Both the position numbers and the translations under genes were made by a program. 64,000 nt of DNA from a virus: the IMG/VR virus record IMGVR_UViG_3300033149_004458, positions 16,113-80,112 of that record; one strand, written 5' to 3'. The notes beneath the pieces are model-generated. The model saw only the letters and a program-made list of their open reading frames with translations. It was not told the DNA's origin and ran no database searches. Below are positions 9,371-18,440 of this stretch, piece after piece (position 1 is the first letter of the stretch; each line of letters opens with the position of its first letter).

Positions 9371-10080
9371 AGTTCCTTACCTCCAATTTCTAGAGCCAGA
9401 TATGAATCTATTAATTGACCTTTCAGTTGTGTTGCACTATTAGCAAAAGCCGCGAAACTAGGAAAAGCTCTTTGGGTCATTGTTTTATTTTTATATGTAC
9501 CAAGGTAAGTGCACCATTCATTGAAAGTCCTGACCATCTCTGTTTGACATAATGAATTAATAAGCGCGCCAGTAAAAATATCTATCAATTCTTGTCTTGA
9601 TTTACTAGACAATTCTTCTTTTTTCTGCTCGATAAGTTCTTTAGTTCTTTCAACAATAGCTTTTTCTACCTTGTCATCATATTTCTCAAGAGCTACCTCG
9701 TAATTTTCTTGTTCCTCTAAGTCGGCGTCGCTGCCTGGCTGAACTGGCTTACGGGGTTTCTTGTAAGTCTTTTCTGCTTCATTTCTAATAGAAAATGCTT
9801 CTGCTAAGATAATACCATTGATTATGGTCTCGTTGTCCATTTCATTGAAATCGGGAAATAAAGCATTATGCTCAGGTGTATCAGGGTCTCTGAGTTTCTG
9901 ACGTAGCAGTCTACTAGCACTTAATGCTTGCTTTCTCGCTTCACTTATTTCAAAGTCCCCAACGACCCTCTGATAAACTACAACTGGTTTGCCGTTGATC
10001 TCAACGGAATTACCACTTCTATCCTTGATTGTTAGTTCTTTGTGCCATTTGAACAGTGAATCTAATAAATTTTTACTCAT
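9361..10080 (-). CDS. Tail assembly chaperone (G part)
   Basis: 239 residues, helical and charged, with no membrane segment. A long Lys/Glu-rich stretch (YEVALEKYDDKVEKAIVERT) occupies the middle. It lies between the tail-tube gene and the tape measure, the fixed position of tail assembly chaperones, and ends at a slippery A AAA AAC followed at once by TAG. Most ribosomes would stop there to give the short form; a minority would shift into the -1 frame. Sequence similarity to a named chaperone family was not established; the call rests on position plus the frameshift signal. Confidence 0.88.
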   Translation of the reverse strand: MSKNLLDSLFKWHKELTIKDRSGNSVEINGKPVVVYQRVVGDFEISEARKQALSASRLLRQKLRDPDTPEHNALFPDFNEMDNETIINGIILAEAFSIRNEAEKTYKKPRKPVQPGSDADLEEQENYEVALEKYDDKVEKAIVERTKELIEQKKEELSSKSRQELIDIFTGALINSLCQTEMVRTFNEWCTYLGTYKNKTMTQRAFPSFAAFANSATQLKGQLIDSYLALEIGGKELKN

Positions 10081-10105
10081 ATTCCTACCTCTCCTATAAA
10101 GAAAT

Positions 10106-10141
10106 GAGGCTATACCACCTTAATACAAGATGTATAGCCTC
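10106..10141 (-). terminator. Hairpin terminator after the tail-tube gene
   Basis: GAGGCTATAC (10106-10115) pairs perfectly with GTATAGCCTC (10132-10141) across a 16-base loop. On the minus strand it is followed by ATTTCTTT, a modest U-rich tail. It lies in the 113-base gap between the tail-tube gene and the chaperone gene. It probably trims transcription after a highly expressed gene while letting some polymerase through to the tape measure. The other half of the gap holds no gene. Confidence 0.65.
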
Positions 10142-10193
10142 CTTTTCTAAGTCCTTTATGGCGTTAATTAAATTGTGAACAGGCGGTTGTTGC

Positions 10194-11408
10194 TTATGGG
10201 CAAGCTACCCGCGAGCCGCTATAAACATATAGTGACCCATCCAAAGATTTCCAACCAAACGTCTGTGTGGCATTTCCTCCAACGTTAGTTGAATGTCCCT
10301 CGGAAGTAATGACGATTTCTGGGATGTATAGAGTCTTCATAATATCATCACAACTCAGGGTGTCATCACAACCGGCCCCTGGTTTGTATAGCCTAATCTC
10401 CAGTGAAATCCCACTAGCAGTAAGCTCACAGCTTCTGAACTCAGTTACACCAGAAGGTGAAACTTCTCCGGTTGTCAGAAGAGCAATTAATTCTAAATCT
10501 GTATCTAGAACACTGATGTCTCCAGTGACCTGCGGCACCTGTACTATTGTCCCTACGACATCTGTATTACCCATCTCTTTAATTACGGTATTGGGGAATG
10601 TGCCACGGATTGTTACAGATTGAACACGCTCAATTTGATTTGCTGCAATATAAACCGGAATATGTTGCCCACGGATAGCAGCTGGAATATCGTTGTCGAC
10701 TACATCTGACCAGTTGTTTCCCGCCGGGTTAGCATGGTAAACAACCACTAAGGCGTCACTAATGGTATCAGCGAATGAGATATTGCCACCAGAATAGCTA
10801 TATTCACCACTCGCTGGAGCGCCTGCCACTTCAGTTAAGTATTCTCCATCCAGGATAACACTTAGAAGCCAATTGCCATTCTTTAACTGAATTGGTGTTT
10901 CGGAAAGAGCCTGTGGGCTCCCAGCCCCAGCATCAAAGGTGTCTACAACTACGTCATATCTGAACCACCGCTTTTCTGTACCAGAAACAGTGTATTCTTC
11001 AGTCGCCTCAGCATCAACAGAATACGTATACGTAAATCCCGTGACCTGGCAGCGTCGCAAATGAATACTTTTAACGTAATCTGCTACATCCTCATCTCTG
11101 ACGACGCCAATAACGTCAATTTCTCCTAGTTGGTTAACATCTACTCCCACCCCAGGGGACCATGAGGTTGTTCCAGTTAGTGCGCCAAACAACTTTACCG
11201 AAGCATCCATTGCCTGGAAAGTCGCTGTCACTTCTGGAATATCCTGGGTTGTACCTGCATGATGGGGATTCCCTAATTCATCCACGTCAGTCGATGTAAT
11301 GTTCACCGGCATATCCAAACGCTGGATACGTGCAGCTAGATAATCTCCAGCAGGCCCGACTACTTTTAGCGCCATCTTTTGGAACGGTATGGCGATCCTC
11401 TTTGCCAT
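10194..11408 (-). CDS. Major tail (tube) protein
   Basis: 404 residues, mostly beta (for example IEDVIGVVRDE-like strands and KSIHLRRCQVTGFTYTYSVD), starting MAKRIAIPFQKMALKVVG. Its neighbours fix the role: the tail terminator lies just upstream and the chaperone pair just downstream. It is longer than minimal tube proteins, so it may carry an extra surface domain in the C-terminal third. A hairpin terminator follows it, as expected for a highly expressed structural gene. No separate sheath gene is present, which supports a non-contractile tail. Confidence 0.8.
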   Translation of the reverse strand: MAKRIAIPFQKMALKVVGPAGDYLAARIQRLDMPVNITSTDVDELGNPHHAGTTQDIPEVTATFQAMDASVKLFGALTGTTSWSPGVGVDVNQLGEIDVIGVVRDEDVADYVKSIHLRRCQVTGFTYTYSVDAEATEEYTVSGTEKRWFRYDVVVDTFDAGAGSPQALSETPIQLKNGNWLLSVILDGEYLTEVAGAPASGEYSYSGGNISFADTISDALVVVYHANPAGNNWSDVVDNDIPAAIRGQHIPVYIAANQIERVQSVTIRGTFPNTVIKEMGNTDVVGTIVQVPQVTGDISVLDTDLELIALLTTGEVSPSGVTEFRSCELTASGISLEIRLYKPGAGCDDTLSCDDIMKTLYIPEIVITSEGHSTNVGGNATQTFGWKSLDGSLYVYSGSRVACP

Positions 11409-11420
11409 TTATTTTACTCC

Positions 11421-11861
11421 TTAACTCGGTTGATAATAGGTATAAAATGTTATACCAGCGCGCCAGTATAACTTTTCAACCAAATCTTTAAAAACATATA
11501 TTGGTTTTAATACTCTATCGCTGACTATTAAATAACCAATTTGTGTTGGTGAAGCGCCAGGGGGGAACCCTTCATCATAATTGTATACAGGGATTTGTTG
11601 TTCTAAAGCGTCAAAGATTAAAAATGCAAGCTCGTCTCTTTGAGGTGTGTCCTCCGCGAAAATATCAATTCTCCAAAATTCTTTGTCGAGCTCACATCCT
11701 CCCAATTCAAATGGCACTCCCCTGATGTCAAGAGAAACAACTGAAACAGTAGGCAGTAACAGCTTTCCAGAAGGAAAGCCGTCTTCTACATTTACACCAG
11801 TTGGTACTAAACTTGACAGCCAGTAATATATAGATTGACGTAGCTTTCGCTTTATGTTCAT
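11421..11861 (-). CDS. Tail terminator / tail completion protein
   Basis: 146 residues, starting MNIKRKLRQSIYYWLSSLVP. It has the alpha/beta pattern and size of gpU-like tail terminators: an N-terminal helix, the strand LPTVSVVSLDIRG, an acidic FEL..CELDKEFWRIDIFAED segment, a helix (ELAFLIFDALEQQ) and a final strand WRAGITFYTYY. It sits between the neck protein and the tube gene, the usual place. It would cap the finished tube and bind the neck. The call is mainly by position and fold pattern. Confidence 0.65.
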   Translation of the reverse strand: MNIKRKLRQSIYYWLSSLVPTGVNVEDGFPSGKLLLPTVSVVSLDIRGVPFELGGCELDKEFWRIDIFAEDTPQRDELAFLIFDALEQQIPVYNYDEGFPPGASPTQIGYLIVSDRVLKPIYVFKDLVEKLYWRAGITFYTYYQPS

Positions 11862-11882
11862 CTATACCTCTACAAAACAAAT

Positions 11883-12758
11883 TTACGGTGAGAATATTTC
11901 TCCTGTTGGTAATCGTTCTCCAGGACGAATTCTCCCAACATAGCGCCCCCTGACTTTTAACATGAACCATATACCTGTTTTACTTGTTCTTGCCTCTACG
12001 TGAACAGATGGTCCTGGAGATTCATAACGAACTTGGTCCAAAACTACAGGCACGCTCTCATTAGGGTTCTCAAACTGAAAACCTACAGCGTCTTCTATAG
12101 AGTGTACCATGTCCTCAGCAACGTCATCAAGAGCCTCGCTTACTATAGCAGGTACTTCTGCGCGCACCTTAGAGATGAACCCAGTACCTGCAAATGATGG
12201 ATATGCTGGCGCTCCACTGGCATTACCATACTCTAGAAAAATCCAATAAGGAGCTTTTGTGCCCCAGGCATCAAGTCTTGCTTTAATTACTTCTTCATAT
12301 GTAGGAAGTTCCTCAAAGCTAACTGATTTGTTTTTCTTGGTAACAAATGCCCTTGGGCCACCCTCTCTGGCCGGCTTATATATTCCGAACATCCACACAA
12401 AGAGGTTTTGCTCTGGTGTCCCGGTGCCTGGCCCACCTCCAGCAATTTGCCCCTCCAGAATATCACTCGGCATACCTGCTATCTGCTCGTTAAATACTTT
12501 GGCTCCCCTTAAATCTGGGGATACATAATAATGTTCCCAGTTGAGTAAATTTTCCATTAGTCGCTCTTCAAGAGGGGGGTATTGAAACTCCTCAATGGTA
12601 TTAATTGCCTCCTCTGCCATCTTTAGCATGTAATCTCGAATTCTGCTTTCTGCTAGATATTTGGCATTTGATCTAATGGCACTATCAATATTCATCGTGT
12701 CAAATTGAGAGCCAAAATATATAAAACGGTCTAGTTCGTTCAATACGTCTTCTAACAT
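11883..12758 (-). CDS. Head-tail joining / tail completion protein (HK97 gp10-like)
   Basis: 291 residues. The central and C-terminal part has the stretch KAPYWIFLEYGNASG followed by AYPSFAGTGFISKVRAEVPA, which resembles the LEYG...P...RPA core of HK97 gp10-type neck proteins, followed by a long helix ending in a beta domain. The N-terminal 90 residues are helical and not recognised. It overlaps the small gene upstream by one base and precedes the tail terminator, consistent with a neck role. Confidence 0.55.
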   Translation of the reverse strand: MLEDVLNELDRFIYFGSQFDTMNIDSAIRSNAKYLAESRIRDYMLKMAEEAINTIEEFQYPPLEERLMENLLNWEHYYVSPDLRGAKVFNEQIAGMPSDILEGQIAGGGPGTGTPEQNLFVWMFGIYKPAREGGPRAFVTKKNKSVSFEELPTYEEVIKARLDAWGTKAPYWIFLEYGNASGAPAYPSFAGTGFISKVRAEVPAIVSEALDDVAEDMVHSIEDAVGFQFENPNESVPVVLDQVRYESPGPSVHVEARTSKTGIWFMLKVRGRYVGRIRPGERLPTGEIFSP

Positions 12759-12997
12759 TACCTGAATGTAAGCCCCTCTACTTCCTCTCCAAACAATGCC
12801 CTAAACACCGAACGAGCATAGTCATTAAATGAATCTAAAATAGTCTTTCTGACGAGGCCATACTTCTCATGGTCGGAACCAAGTATTTCCTCTATATCAC
12901 TAAGCAGGATAGCAAGATACCGCCTCTTTCTGCGTTCTATGATTGCGGTTATATCTTGTATATCTAATCCATTAATTTCTACAGTATTCACCTTCAA
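12758..12997 (-). CDS. Small helical neck-region protein, unknown
   Basis: 79 residues (MKVNTVEINGLDIQDITAII...), predicted mostly helical with a basic patch ERRKRRYL. It lies between the zinc-binding connector candidate and the HK97 gp10-like gene and overlaps the latter by one base, so it belongs to the structural operon. I recognise no domain. A head-tail connector accessory role is only inferred from position. Confidence 0.6.
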   Translation of the reverse strand: MKVNTVEINGLDIQDITAIIERRKRRYLAILLSDIEEILGSDHEKYGLVRKTILDSFNDYARSVFRALFGEEVEGLTFR

Positions 12998-13002
12998 CCT
13001 CT

Positions 13003-13446
13003 TTATACCCCAGCCGGGTCCTCAATCAGGGTAATTCTTATTCTATTTACATCTTGTACCCCGCGAAGAGCATAATTTTTCAAGTATAAGTTCTTTCCAT
13101 CCACAACAAAATATTTAGAGTTATTAATTGTATTTAGAATTCCACTGCTGTAAGTAACTGTTACAGTGCAATCGCCATCGTCAATAACTCCACCAGAAAC
13201 CCAATATGGCTGACCGGCATATTTCCATCTAATGTGTCCATCATATACATGTTCTGACAAAGTAGTAAGCCAATAAGAACCATTACAGCCGCTGCAAAAT
13301 GGATCGGTAGATTTGTTTGTTGTTGGATCAAGGCTACATAGTGGGCAAGCGCCATATATCTCCTCTGTATAGATACTGAATGGTCTTCCAATTGTTTCAC
13401 GTATATTATCTATGATTTCTTTTGTGTTGGATGGAAAATTAACCAT
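13003..13446 (-). CDS. Putative head-tail adaptor with a Cys4 zinc site
   Basis: 147 residues. ACPLC (about residues 34-37) and CSGC (about 51-54) form a CxxC-x13/14-CxxC pair suited to one zinc ion; the rest is beta rich (CTVTVTYSSGIL, KYFVVDGKNLYL). It stands at the junction where the connector module resumes after the glycosylation cassette, overlapping the end of the adjacent glycosyltransferase gene by eight bases. The zinc site is seen in the sequence; the adaptor role is inferred from position. Confidence 0.55.
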   Translation of the reverse strand: MVNFPSNTKEIIDNIRETIGRPFSIYTEEIYGACPLCSLDPTTNKSTDPFCSGCNGSYWLTTLSEHVYDGHIRWKYAGQPYWVSGGVIDDGDCTVTVTYSSGILNTINNSKYFVVDGKNLYLKNYALRGVQDVNRIRITLIEDPAGV

Positions 13447-14596
13447 TACTTAAAACTTCCTCAAAAAGTTCATCCCATTGTTTACCAATATTTTCCCAGC
13501 GGAATTTGTCCTGGGTGACAAAATTATAAATTGCCTCTGCCTCTACTTCGCGCCGGTCGGGGTGTTCATAATAATAATCTAATGCCCTGGCTACTTCTTC
13601 TGGGGTTACTACCGCTCCTTCTGTTAATAGCCCAGGGTAGGTATCGTAATGGTCTATCGGAATCAAATATGCCAAACCATGATAAAGTTCACTAGTAGCA
13701 GAACTATCTGGAACTACTTGTGCCCTTTTACAAGCAGCATGCTCAAAGGTTGTTAAGCCCCAACCCTCTCCCATTCCTGTGTTTAGTCCAACATCGCAAG
13801 CGTTGTAAATCCAGTTTAATCTCTCGTCCGAAACACTCATTGCTGGACTCAAATCAAGCGAAGTGAGAATCAATCTATCGACAATCCCATGCCGTTTACA
13901 CATTTTAATGAGATTCCACCCGGCGTCTTCCAGTCCCGCGTGGCAATACAACTTAACCGATTTTGGTTTATTTCTTGCGAATTCAGCAAACCCCTTGATT
14001 GTTAGATCAAATCTTTTTCTTGGTTGGTTACGGTTTGCATTTAGCACCACGAATTCATCGTCTTCCATGTCAACTAAATGACTTCTGGCCTCCCTCATAC
14101 CTATAGGGTAAAATACTGATGTATCGAGTCCATGAGGGATCACCCTTACCTTATCGGTTTTCACGTTGTCCAAAATAGCCTGTTTACCAAACTCTGTATA
14201 TGCTACTGGCGTTGACCTCTCTACGATTTTCTGGCACCATTCCCCATCTAGTGGTTTGGCGTCAACCGGAAAGTATGTTACAACTTTTATGTTTTCTGGC
14301 ATCCTGGACAAATAGTCATAAAGTATCCAAGTGTCATTTAAAATGAAAACTAAATCTGGTCTGACATAATCTAACAACGGCTGTATTCTACCAAAGCCGT
14401 ATAGATCACCACCAATAAACGCGGGGTACATTAAATGCTCCGCTTGTGGGTAGGGGTCGCCTCGATAGTTAATTGCCAAATGATGAATGTCATATTTATT
14501 TTTTGGCAGATTATTAATAATACTATGATTCACTCTGGCGAACCCTGTTGCAACACCACCATCTCCTATCCAAAGTATTCTGAACTTATTCCCCAT
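13439..14596 (-). CDS. GT-B glycosyltransferase
   Basis: 385 residues. Group 1 (GT4-like) pattern: N-terminal RILWIGDGGVATGFARVNHS, the interdomain VIPHGLDTSVFYP, the sugar-nucleotide-side VLNANRNQPRKRFDLTIKGF, and a C-terminal NTGMGEGWGLTTFEHAACKR, where the Glu of the E-x7-E type motif and the GEGWG loop are typical. It should transfer a sugar from a nucleotide donor. It is the last of six cassette genes transcribed before the connector genes resume. No membrane anchor was seen, so the acceptor is probably a virion protein or a soluble or host glycan. Confidence 0.88.
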   Translation of the reverse strand: MGNKFRILWIGDGGVATGFARVNHSIINNLPKNKYDIHHLAINYRGDPYPQAEHLMYPAFIGGDLYGFGRIQPLLDYVRPDLVFILNDTWILYDYLSRMPENIKVVTYFPVDAKPLDGEWCQKIVERSTPVAYTEFGKQAILDNVKTDKVRVIPHGLDTSVFYPIGMREARSHLVDMEDDEFVVLNANRNQPRKRFDLTIKGFAEFARNKPKSVKLYCHAGLEDAGWNLIKMCKRHGIVDRLILTSLDLSPAMSVSDERLNWIYNACDVGLNTGMGEGWGLTTFEHAACKRAQVVPDSSATSELYHGLAYLIPIDHYDTYPGLLTEGAVVTPEEVARALDYYYEHPDRREVEAEAIYNFVTQDKFRWENIGKQWDELFEEVLSNG

Positions 14597-14608
14597 ATGC
14601 CTCCCCCT

Positions 14609-15481
14609 TTATATCTCCTCCAATATTCTACTAAACATCTTGGGAACTAGAACTTTCCAACTGAATGTCTTTAAAATCTGTTCATACTCAGAGTCAGTTA
14701 TTGGTTCTGGTTCTTGACTTAAAATGTGGACCAGCTGTTCTACAATATCATCCTCATGATTTACAAAGTAAGCAAATCCCTTATACGCAGAATACGTTGG
14801 AAGGTCAAAGACTATTGGCCGTGCCCCGCAGAATAATCCCTCTACGCCTAACAGCTCAAAACCCTCTACCAATCTTAGGCAAGAAGTATATTTTGTGTAA
14901 TTTAATAAGCCGGCCAACGCTAGAATGGGCATAAACCTTAAATGGCGATAGTGGCCTGTATCCCAACCAAACTGTTCTACAAAATTCCTTCCTGTGTGAT
15001 GGACTATTTTATCTGCCTTTACTGCTGCCTCATAGAGTTTGTCTATGCACTCATCCTTCGCTATATATCCTGTGGTGAGAACATCAACAGTACGAATATC
15101 TCTATTTGTATATGTAAATATATCCGGGTCTGCTCCCCAAGGCATATAGTGGAAGTTAAATGATTCGTCAGTATAATCTGTAAGTTTATGAAACGATATT
15201 ACTAGCTTAGCTTCCTTCCAAAATGGTATATAGTCTACTCGATCTATTTGTGCTGTCCAATAACAATGTTGAACAATAACCTTGTTTGGGTGTTCCCTCT
15301 CTAATACTGGGACCTCTCCTTCTCCAACAACGTGAATAATAAAAATATCACTATCTTCCCAATTTGGCACCCAAACAATATTTTCTGGTGAATATTTGCG
15401 GAAAGCCTCACTGATTCTAGTGAAAGCTGTTCCCCATGATGGGTGTCTATACTCAGATACTTTTATCTTTCCCATAACCAC
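14609..15481 (-). CDS. Glycosyltransferase-like protein (GT-B, degenerate)
   Basis: 290 residues. It has the pattern of a GT-B enzyme (VISFHKLTDYTDESFNFHYM, MPWGADPDIFTYTNR, VDVLTTGYIAKDECIDKLYE, then RLVEGFELLGVEGLFCGARP where the acidic residue of the donor site falls). It is shorter than its neighbours, and the N-terminal Rossmann half is thin, so it may be an accessory or donor-limited enzyme. It lies between two clear glycosyltransferase genes with about 12 bases of spacing on either side. Confidence 0.7.
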   Translation of the reverse strand: MVMGKIKVSEYRHPSWGTAFTRISEAFRKYSPENIVWVPNWEDSDIFIIHVVGEGEVPVLEREHPNKVIVQHCYWTAQIDRVDYIPFWKEAKLVISFHKLTDYTDESFNFHYMPWGADPDIFTYTNRDIRTVDVLTTGYIAKDECIDKLYEAAVKADKIVHHTGRNFVEQFGWDTGHYRHLRFMPILALAGLLNYTKYTSCLRLVEGFELLGVEGLFCGARPIVFDLPTYSAYKGFAYFVNHEDDIVEQLVHILSQEPEPITDSEYEQILKTFSWKVLVPKMFSRILEEI

Positions 15482-15493
15482 TCCTTTAGTATA

Positions 15494-17203
15494 CTACCCT
15501 TTTATCTCAAATGGCTTGTGCCAGTTTTTCCTTGGCACTCTGATCCCCGGTTTACTCTCCCACTTTTCTCTTAGCCGTCTAATTTTATTTCCGTAAGTTC
15601 CATCATCACCACTACAGGAACCTACATGGTGAACTCCGACAGCATTTGCATCTATGACAAGATAGCCAGCATTTCTGGCCTTTAAGCAGAAATCAGCGTC
15701 CTCGTGCCAGAATTTACCATATCCTTCATCAATGAAACCTATCTTGTTAACTAATCTTTTAGGAAATAATTGACAGTACCCTTGAACAACATCTGCTTCA
15801 GTTACCCCTTTTGCTTCCCAAAACTGTCCCCACCTTCCTTCTGGGATATAAGTTCCGGTTTGCCCGACAATACCAACGCGCTTATCAGCAAAGAACCGTA
15901 ATAGCTTGTTTAGCCAGTCATACTTTACAATGTGGGCATCATCATCTAAGAGAAGAATGTATTCTCCTCTGGCAGCCTTTATGCCAATATTTCTACCCTT
16001 AGAAACTCCTGAATTATAGTTTAACCTTATAACCTGATTGTGGGGATGTAATAATGCTAAATCAACCGGAATTTCCCAATTAGCCATATTTTGGTCGACA
16101 ATAACGATCTCAAAACCAGGGTCTTCGTCTCTGGTTGTATACTTGTAAATACTTTTTAGACAACGAGCAAGCATTTTTTGTGGTCGATCAACAGCAAGAA
16201 TAACAATACTGACTTTAATTGGTTTGGCGGCAGCTTTTAAAATATATTCTAGTCTTTCAGCAGACTTATCCCAAGTCCATTCTGTTCTTATATAATCACT
16301 TGCCTCTAAACCTCGTTTTCTGGCCTCGCCTGGGTGATTGACTAACCACCTCATAGTATTTACCAGATGGTCTAACTCTGGCTCCATCCAATATGGTTCC
16401 ATGCTATCAGTTTTATAATGATGTGTTGTCCTTACAGTGTTAAATCTTATCTTATAAATATATTTACCATATTCTTTTATTCCGCTTCCAAAGGGCGCTA
16501 TTACTGGAATACCACAAGCCATTGCTTCCATTGCGATTAGCCCTGGGCCTACACCACGAACTGGGAATAAAAGACAGTCTGCCTGGTGGTAAATATCTGC
16601 CATGCTTTTTACGTTTTTTCTAATTATTTTTATTCTTGGGTCATTAATAGATTCTTCTATTGGTGGGTAATTTGTATCTAGTTTCATAAGAAGCTTAACA
16701 TTCTTATTATCTGAAAAGGCAGCTTTGAACGCTTTGATCGCTAAATCCCAACCATGTCTTTTGTCTGTACCTCCAGCCCATAGAAAAGTAAATGTGCCAC
16801 CTGTTTGTTTTTCTCTGGGCTGAAATTCTTCTGGGTCTACTCCCATGTGGAGAGTTGTAACGTTTTTCAGTCCATTTGCATGGAAAACTCTTCCCACCCA
16901 ATCGCTAATAGCAACCACAAGATCATAATTTTTATTGGCGGCTTTTTTCCAGCCAATAGGAAAAGAATTATTTCCACCAAACTCCCAAGTCATAAAACCA
17001 ACAGTTAATGGGTGCCTAACCTTTATATCAAAATTATATTCGTATGTAAAGGTAATATAAATAGGAGTTAACTCTCCAGCGGAATTTCTGTGTTGGTTTT
17101 TGTAAACAGTGTGCCCTCTACGCTCAAGGGCTTGTGACAGTTTCCGGTTTATAGTCGGAAAAGCGTAAACTTTATCGAAGGCACCTTGCCAAGTAATCTC
17201 CAT
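15494..17203 (-). CDS. Two-domain glycosyltransferase (GT4 + GT2 fusion)
   Basis: 569 residues. The N-terminal part, to about residue 320, is GT-B: FTFLWAGGTDKRHGWDLAIK, and GVGPGLIAMEAMACGIPVIA carrying the E-x7 motif. The C-terminal part, from about 325, is GT-A family 2: KVSIVILAVDRPQKMLARCL, NYNSGVSKGRNIGIKAARG, and LLLDDDAHIV as the DXD-like metal site, then KFWHEDADFCLKARNAGY with the catalytic-base ED. One protein could therefore add two sugars in turn. It overlaps the FkbM methyltransferase gene by 32 bases, so the two are probably coupled. Confidence 0.92.
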   Translation of the reverse strand: MEITWQGAFDKVYAFPTINRKLSQALERRGHTVYKNQHRNSAGELTPIYITFTYEYNFDIKVRHPLTVGFMTWEFGGNNSFPIGWKKAANKNYDLVVAISDWVGRVFHANGLKNVTTLHMGVDPEEFQPREKQTGGTFTFLWAGGTDKRHGWDLAIKAFKAAFSDNKNVKLLMKLDTNYPPIEESINDPRIKIIRKNVKSMADIYHQADCLLFPVRGVGPGLIAMEAMACGIPVIAPFGSGIKEYGKYIYKIRFNTVRTTHHYKTDSMEPYWMEPELDHLVNTMRWLVNHPGEARKRGLEASDYIRTEWTWDKSAERLEYILKAAAKPIKVSIVILAVDRPQKMLARCLKSIYKYTTRDEDPGFEIVIVDQNMANWEIPVDLALLHPHNQVIRLNYNSGVSKGRNIGIKAARGEYILLLDDDAHIVKYDWLNKLLRFFADKRVGIVGQTGTYIPEGRWGQFWEAKGVTEADVVQGYCQLFPKRLVNKIGFIDEGYGKFWHEDADFCLKARNAGYLVIDANAVGVHHVGSCSGDDGTYGNKIRRLREKWESKPGIRVPRKNWHKPFEIKG

Positions 17204-17921
17204 AATACGGTTCCTTTAAACACAAGATGTCTGTGTGGCAACCAGCCTGTCTATAGTAAGTTACTAGCTTTTTGGGCGTTGTGCGTACAATCTCTCTAGT
17301 ATTTTCATCTATATTCCAAATATATTTATAATTATTTTTAGCGAGTAGTTCAAGAAGTTGCCCCGCTGGTACCGCTGTTTGGTCTAGATGTCTTGGGGAG
17401 AACTCTATTATTAAAATAGGAGAATGGTTTCTTAGAGTCCGAAGCATACCAAGAACAATTAGTCCCTCACTACCTTGTGTGTCTAATTTTATCATATCAA
17501 TGGATATGTAAGAATTGCAATATTTACATTTATTCCTTTCCATCCAGGAATCTATAGTAATAACTTCTACCATTTCTTCTTCACGAGCCACATCGCCAGA
17601 TGGGTGTAAACGGTTGTCAACGAGTTTTTTCGGATTGACATAGAGAATACCTTGCTTTGAGCAGACATCCCCAACGGCGACATTGTATGTCGTAACATTT
17701 TTAAATTGCCTAGTATTGTTAACTAGCTCGTTGTAAGATTCTTTGTGTGGCTCAAATGCATAAACGCGGCCACTTGTCCATGATGCAAATTTCTGTGTGT
17801 AATATCCGATATATGCCCCTATATCAAGAATGTTACCATCTGCAAGGTGAGATAGCACTGTTGTCAAAAATGGAGAACGGTATTTATATTGTAGAATATC
17901 AAACTGGTCACTCACCTTCAA
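17172..17921 (-). CDS. FkbM-family SAM-dependent methyltransferase
   Basis: 249 residues. Motif I is GNILDIGAYIGYYTQKFA, motif post-I is VYAFEPHKESYNELVNN, and the typical FkbM core IKLDTQGSEGLIVLGM is followed by ILIIEFSP. The family O-methylates sugars and small molecules. In a cassette with glycosyltransferases the likely role is capping or modifying a glycan. The start is ATG 17921, and the C-terminus overlaps the GT4-GT2 gene. Confidence 0.9.
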   Translation of the reverse strand: MKVSDQFDILQYKYRSPFLTTVLSHLADGNILDIGAYIGYYTQKFASWTSGRVYAFEPHKESYNELVNNTRQFKNVTTYNVAVGDVCSKQGILYVNPKKLVDNRLHPSGDVAREEEMVEVITIDSWMERNKCKYCNSYISIDMIKLDTQGSEGLIVLGMLRTLRNHSPILIIEFSPRHLDQTAVPAGQLLELLAKNNYKYIWNIDENTREIVRTTPKKLVTYYRQAGCHTDILCLKEPYYGDYLARCLR

Positions 17922-17939
17922 TCCTTACATTTAGCACAA

Positions 17940-18440
17940 TTATTTTCTTGCTGTAATTCTCATTTCTATATGATCTTCTAGCTGTTTGTGCCGCTCTATT
18001 TGTTTAAACCCAACACTACTTAGCAATTTGCGCAGAGCTAGGTAATTCCAACCAGCCTTGTGAGTATTCTCTGGATACTCTTGCCCACCATAGAGGTAGT
18101 AAGCAAATAACAAAACGTCAAATCTCTTGCCTGTATAACTATCTCTTACATGGTTAGTGTAATTATAAACCAACTTATCAAGGTCAGGGCAATGAATTTC
18201 TAACGTTCCCCCAGGCCTCAACACTCTATACCATTCCCTTAACACTGCCTCTGTCCTACGGTGGGACCAATGTTCCAAAACATGCCTAGCGTATATTCCA
18301 TCTAATTGGTTGTCTGAGAACCTACTTAGGTTAGCTCCATCTCCAACGATATCAACTTTGCCTGGAATATACCGCGCATCTAGACGAATAGTTGATTTTG
18401 GGTTGGGATGAGCACCACCACCTATCTCTAAGATTTGCAT
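17940..18440 (-). CDS. SAM-dependent methyltransferase (class I, small)
   Basis: 166 residues. Motif I is LEIGGGAHPNPKSTIRLDAR, followed by VGDGANLSRFSDNQLDGIYA and the HVLEHWSHRRTEAVLREWYR to VLRPGGTLEI block of the UbiE/type-11 family. It is shorter than usual and lacks most of the C-terminal acceptor cap. It overlaps the sulfatase-like gene by 13 bases and probably works in the same glycan pathway as the FkbM enzyme. The substrate is unknown. Confidence 0.85.
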   Translation of the reverse strand: MQILEIGGGAHPNPKSTIRLDARYIPGKVDIVGDGANLSRFSDNQLDGIYARHVLEHWSHRRTEAVLREWYRVLRPGGTLEIHCPDLDKLVYNYTNHVRDSYTGKRFDVLLFAYYLYGGQEYPENTHKAGWNYLALRKLLSSVGFKQIERHKQLEDHIEMRITARK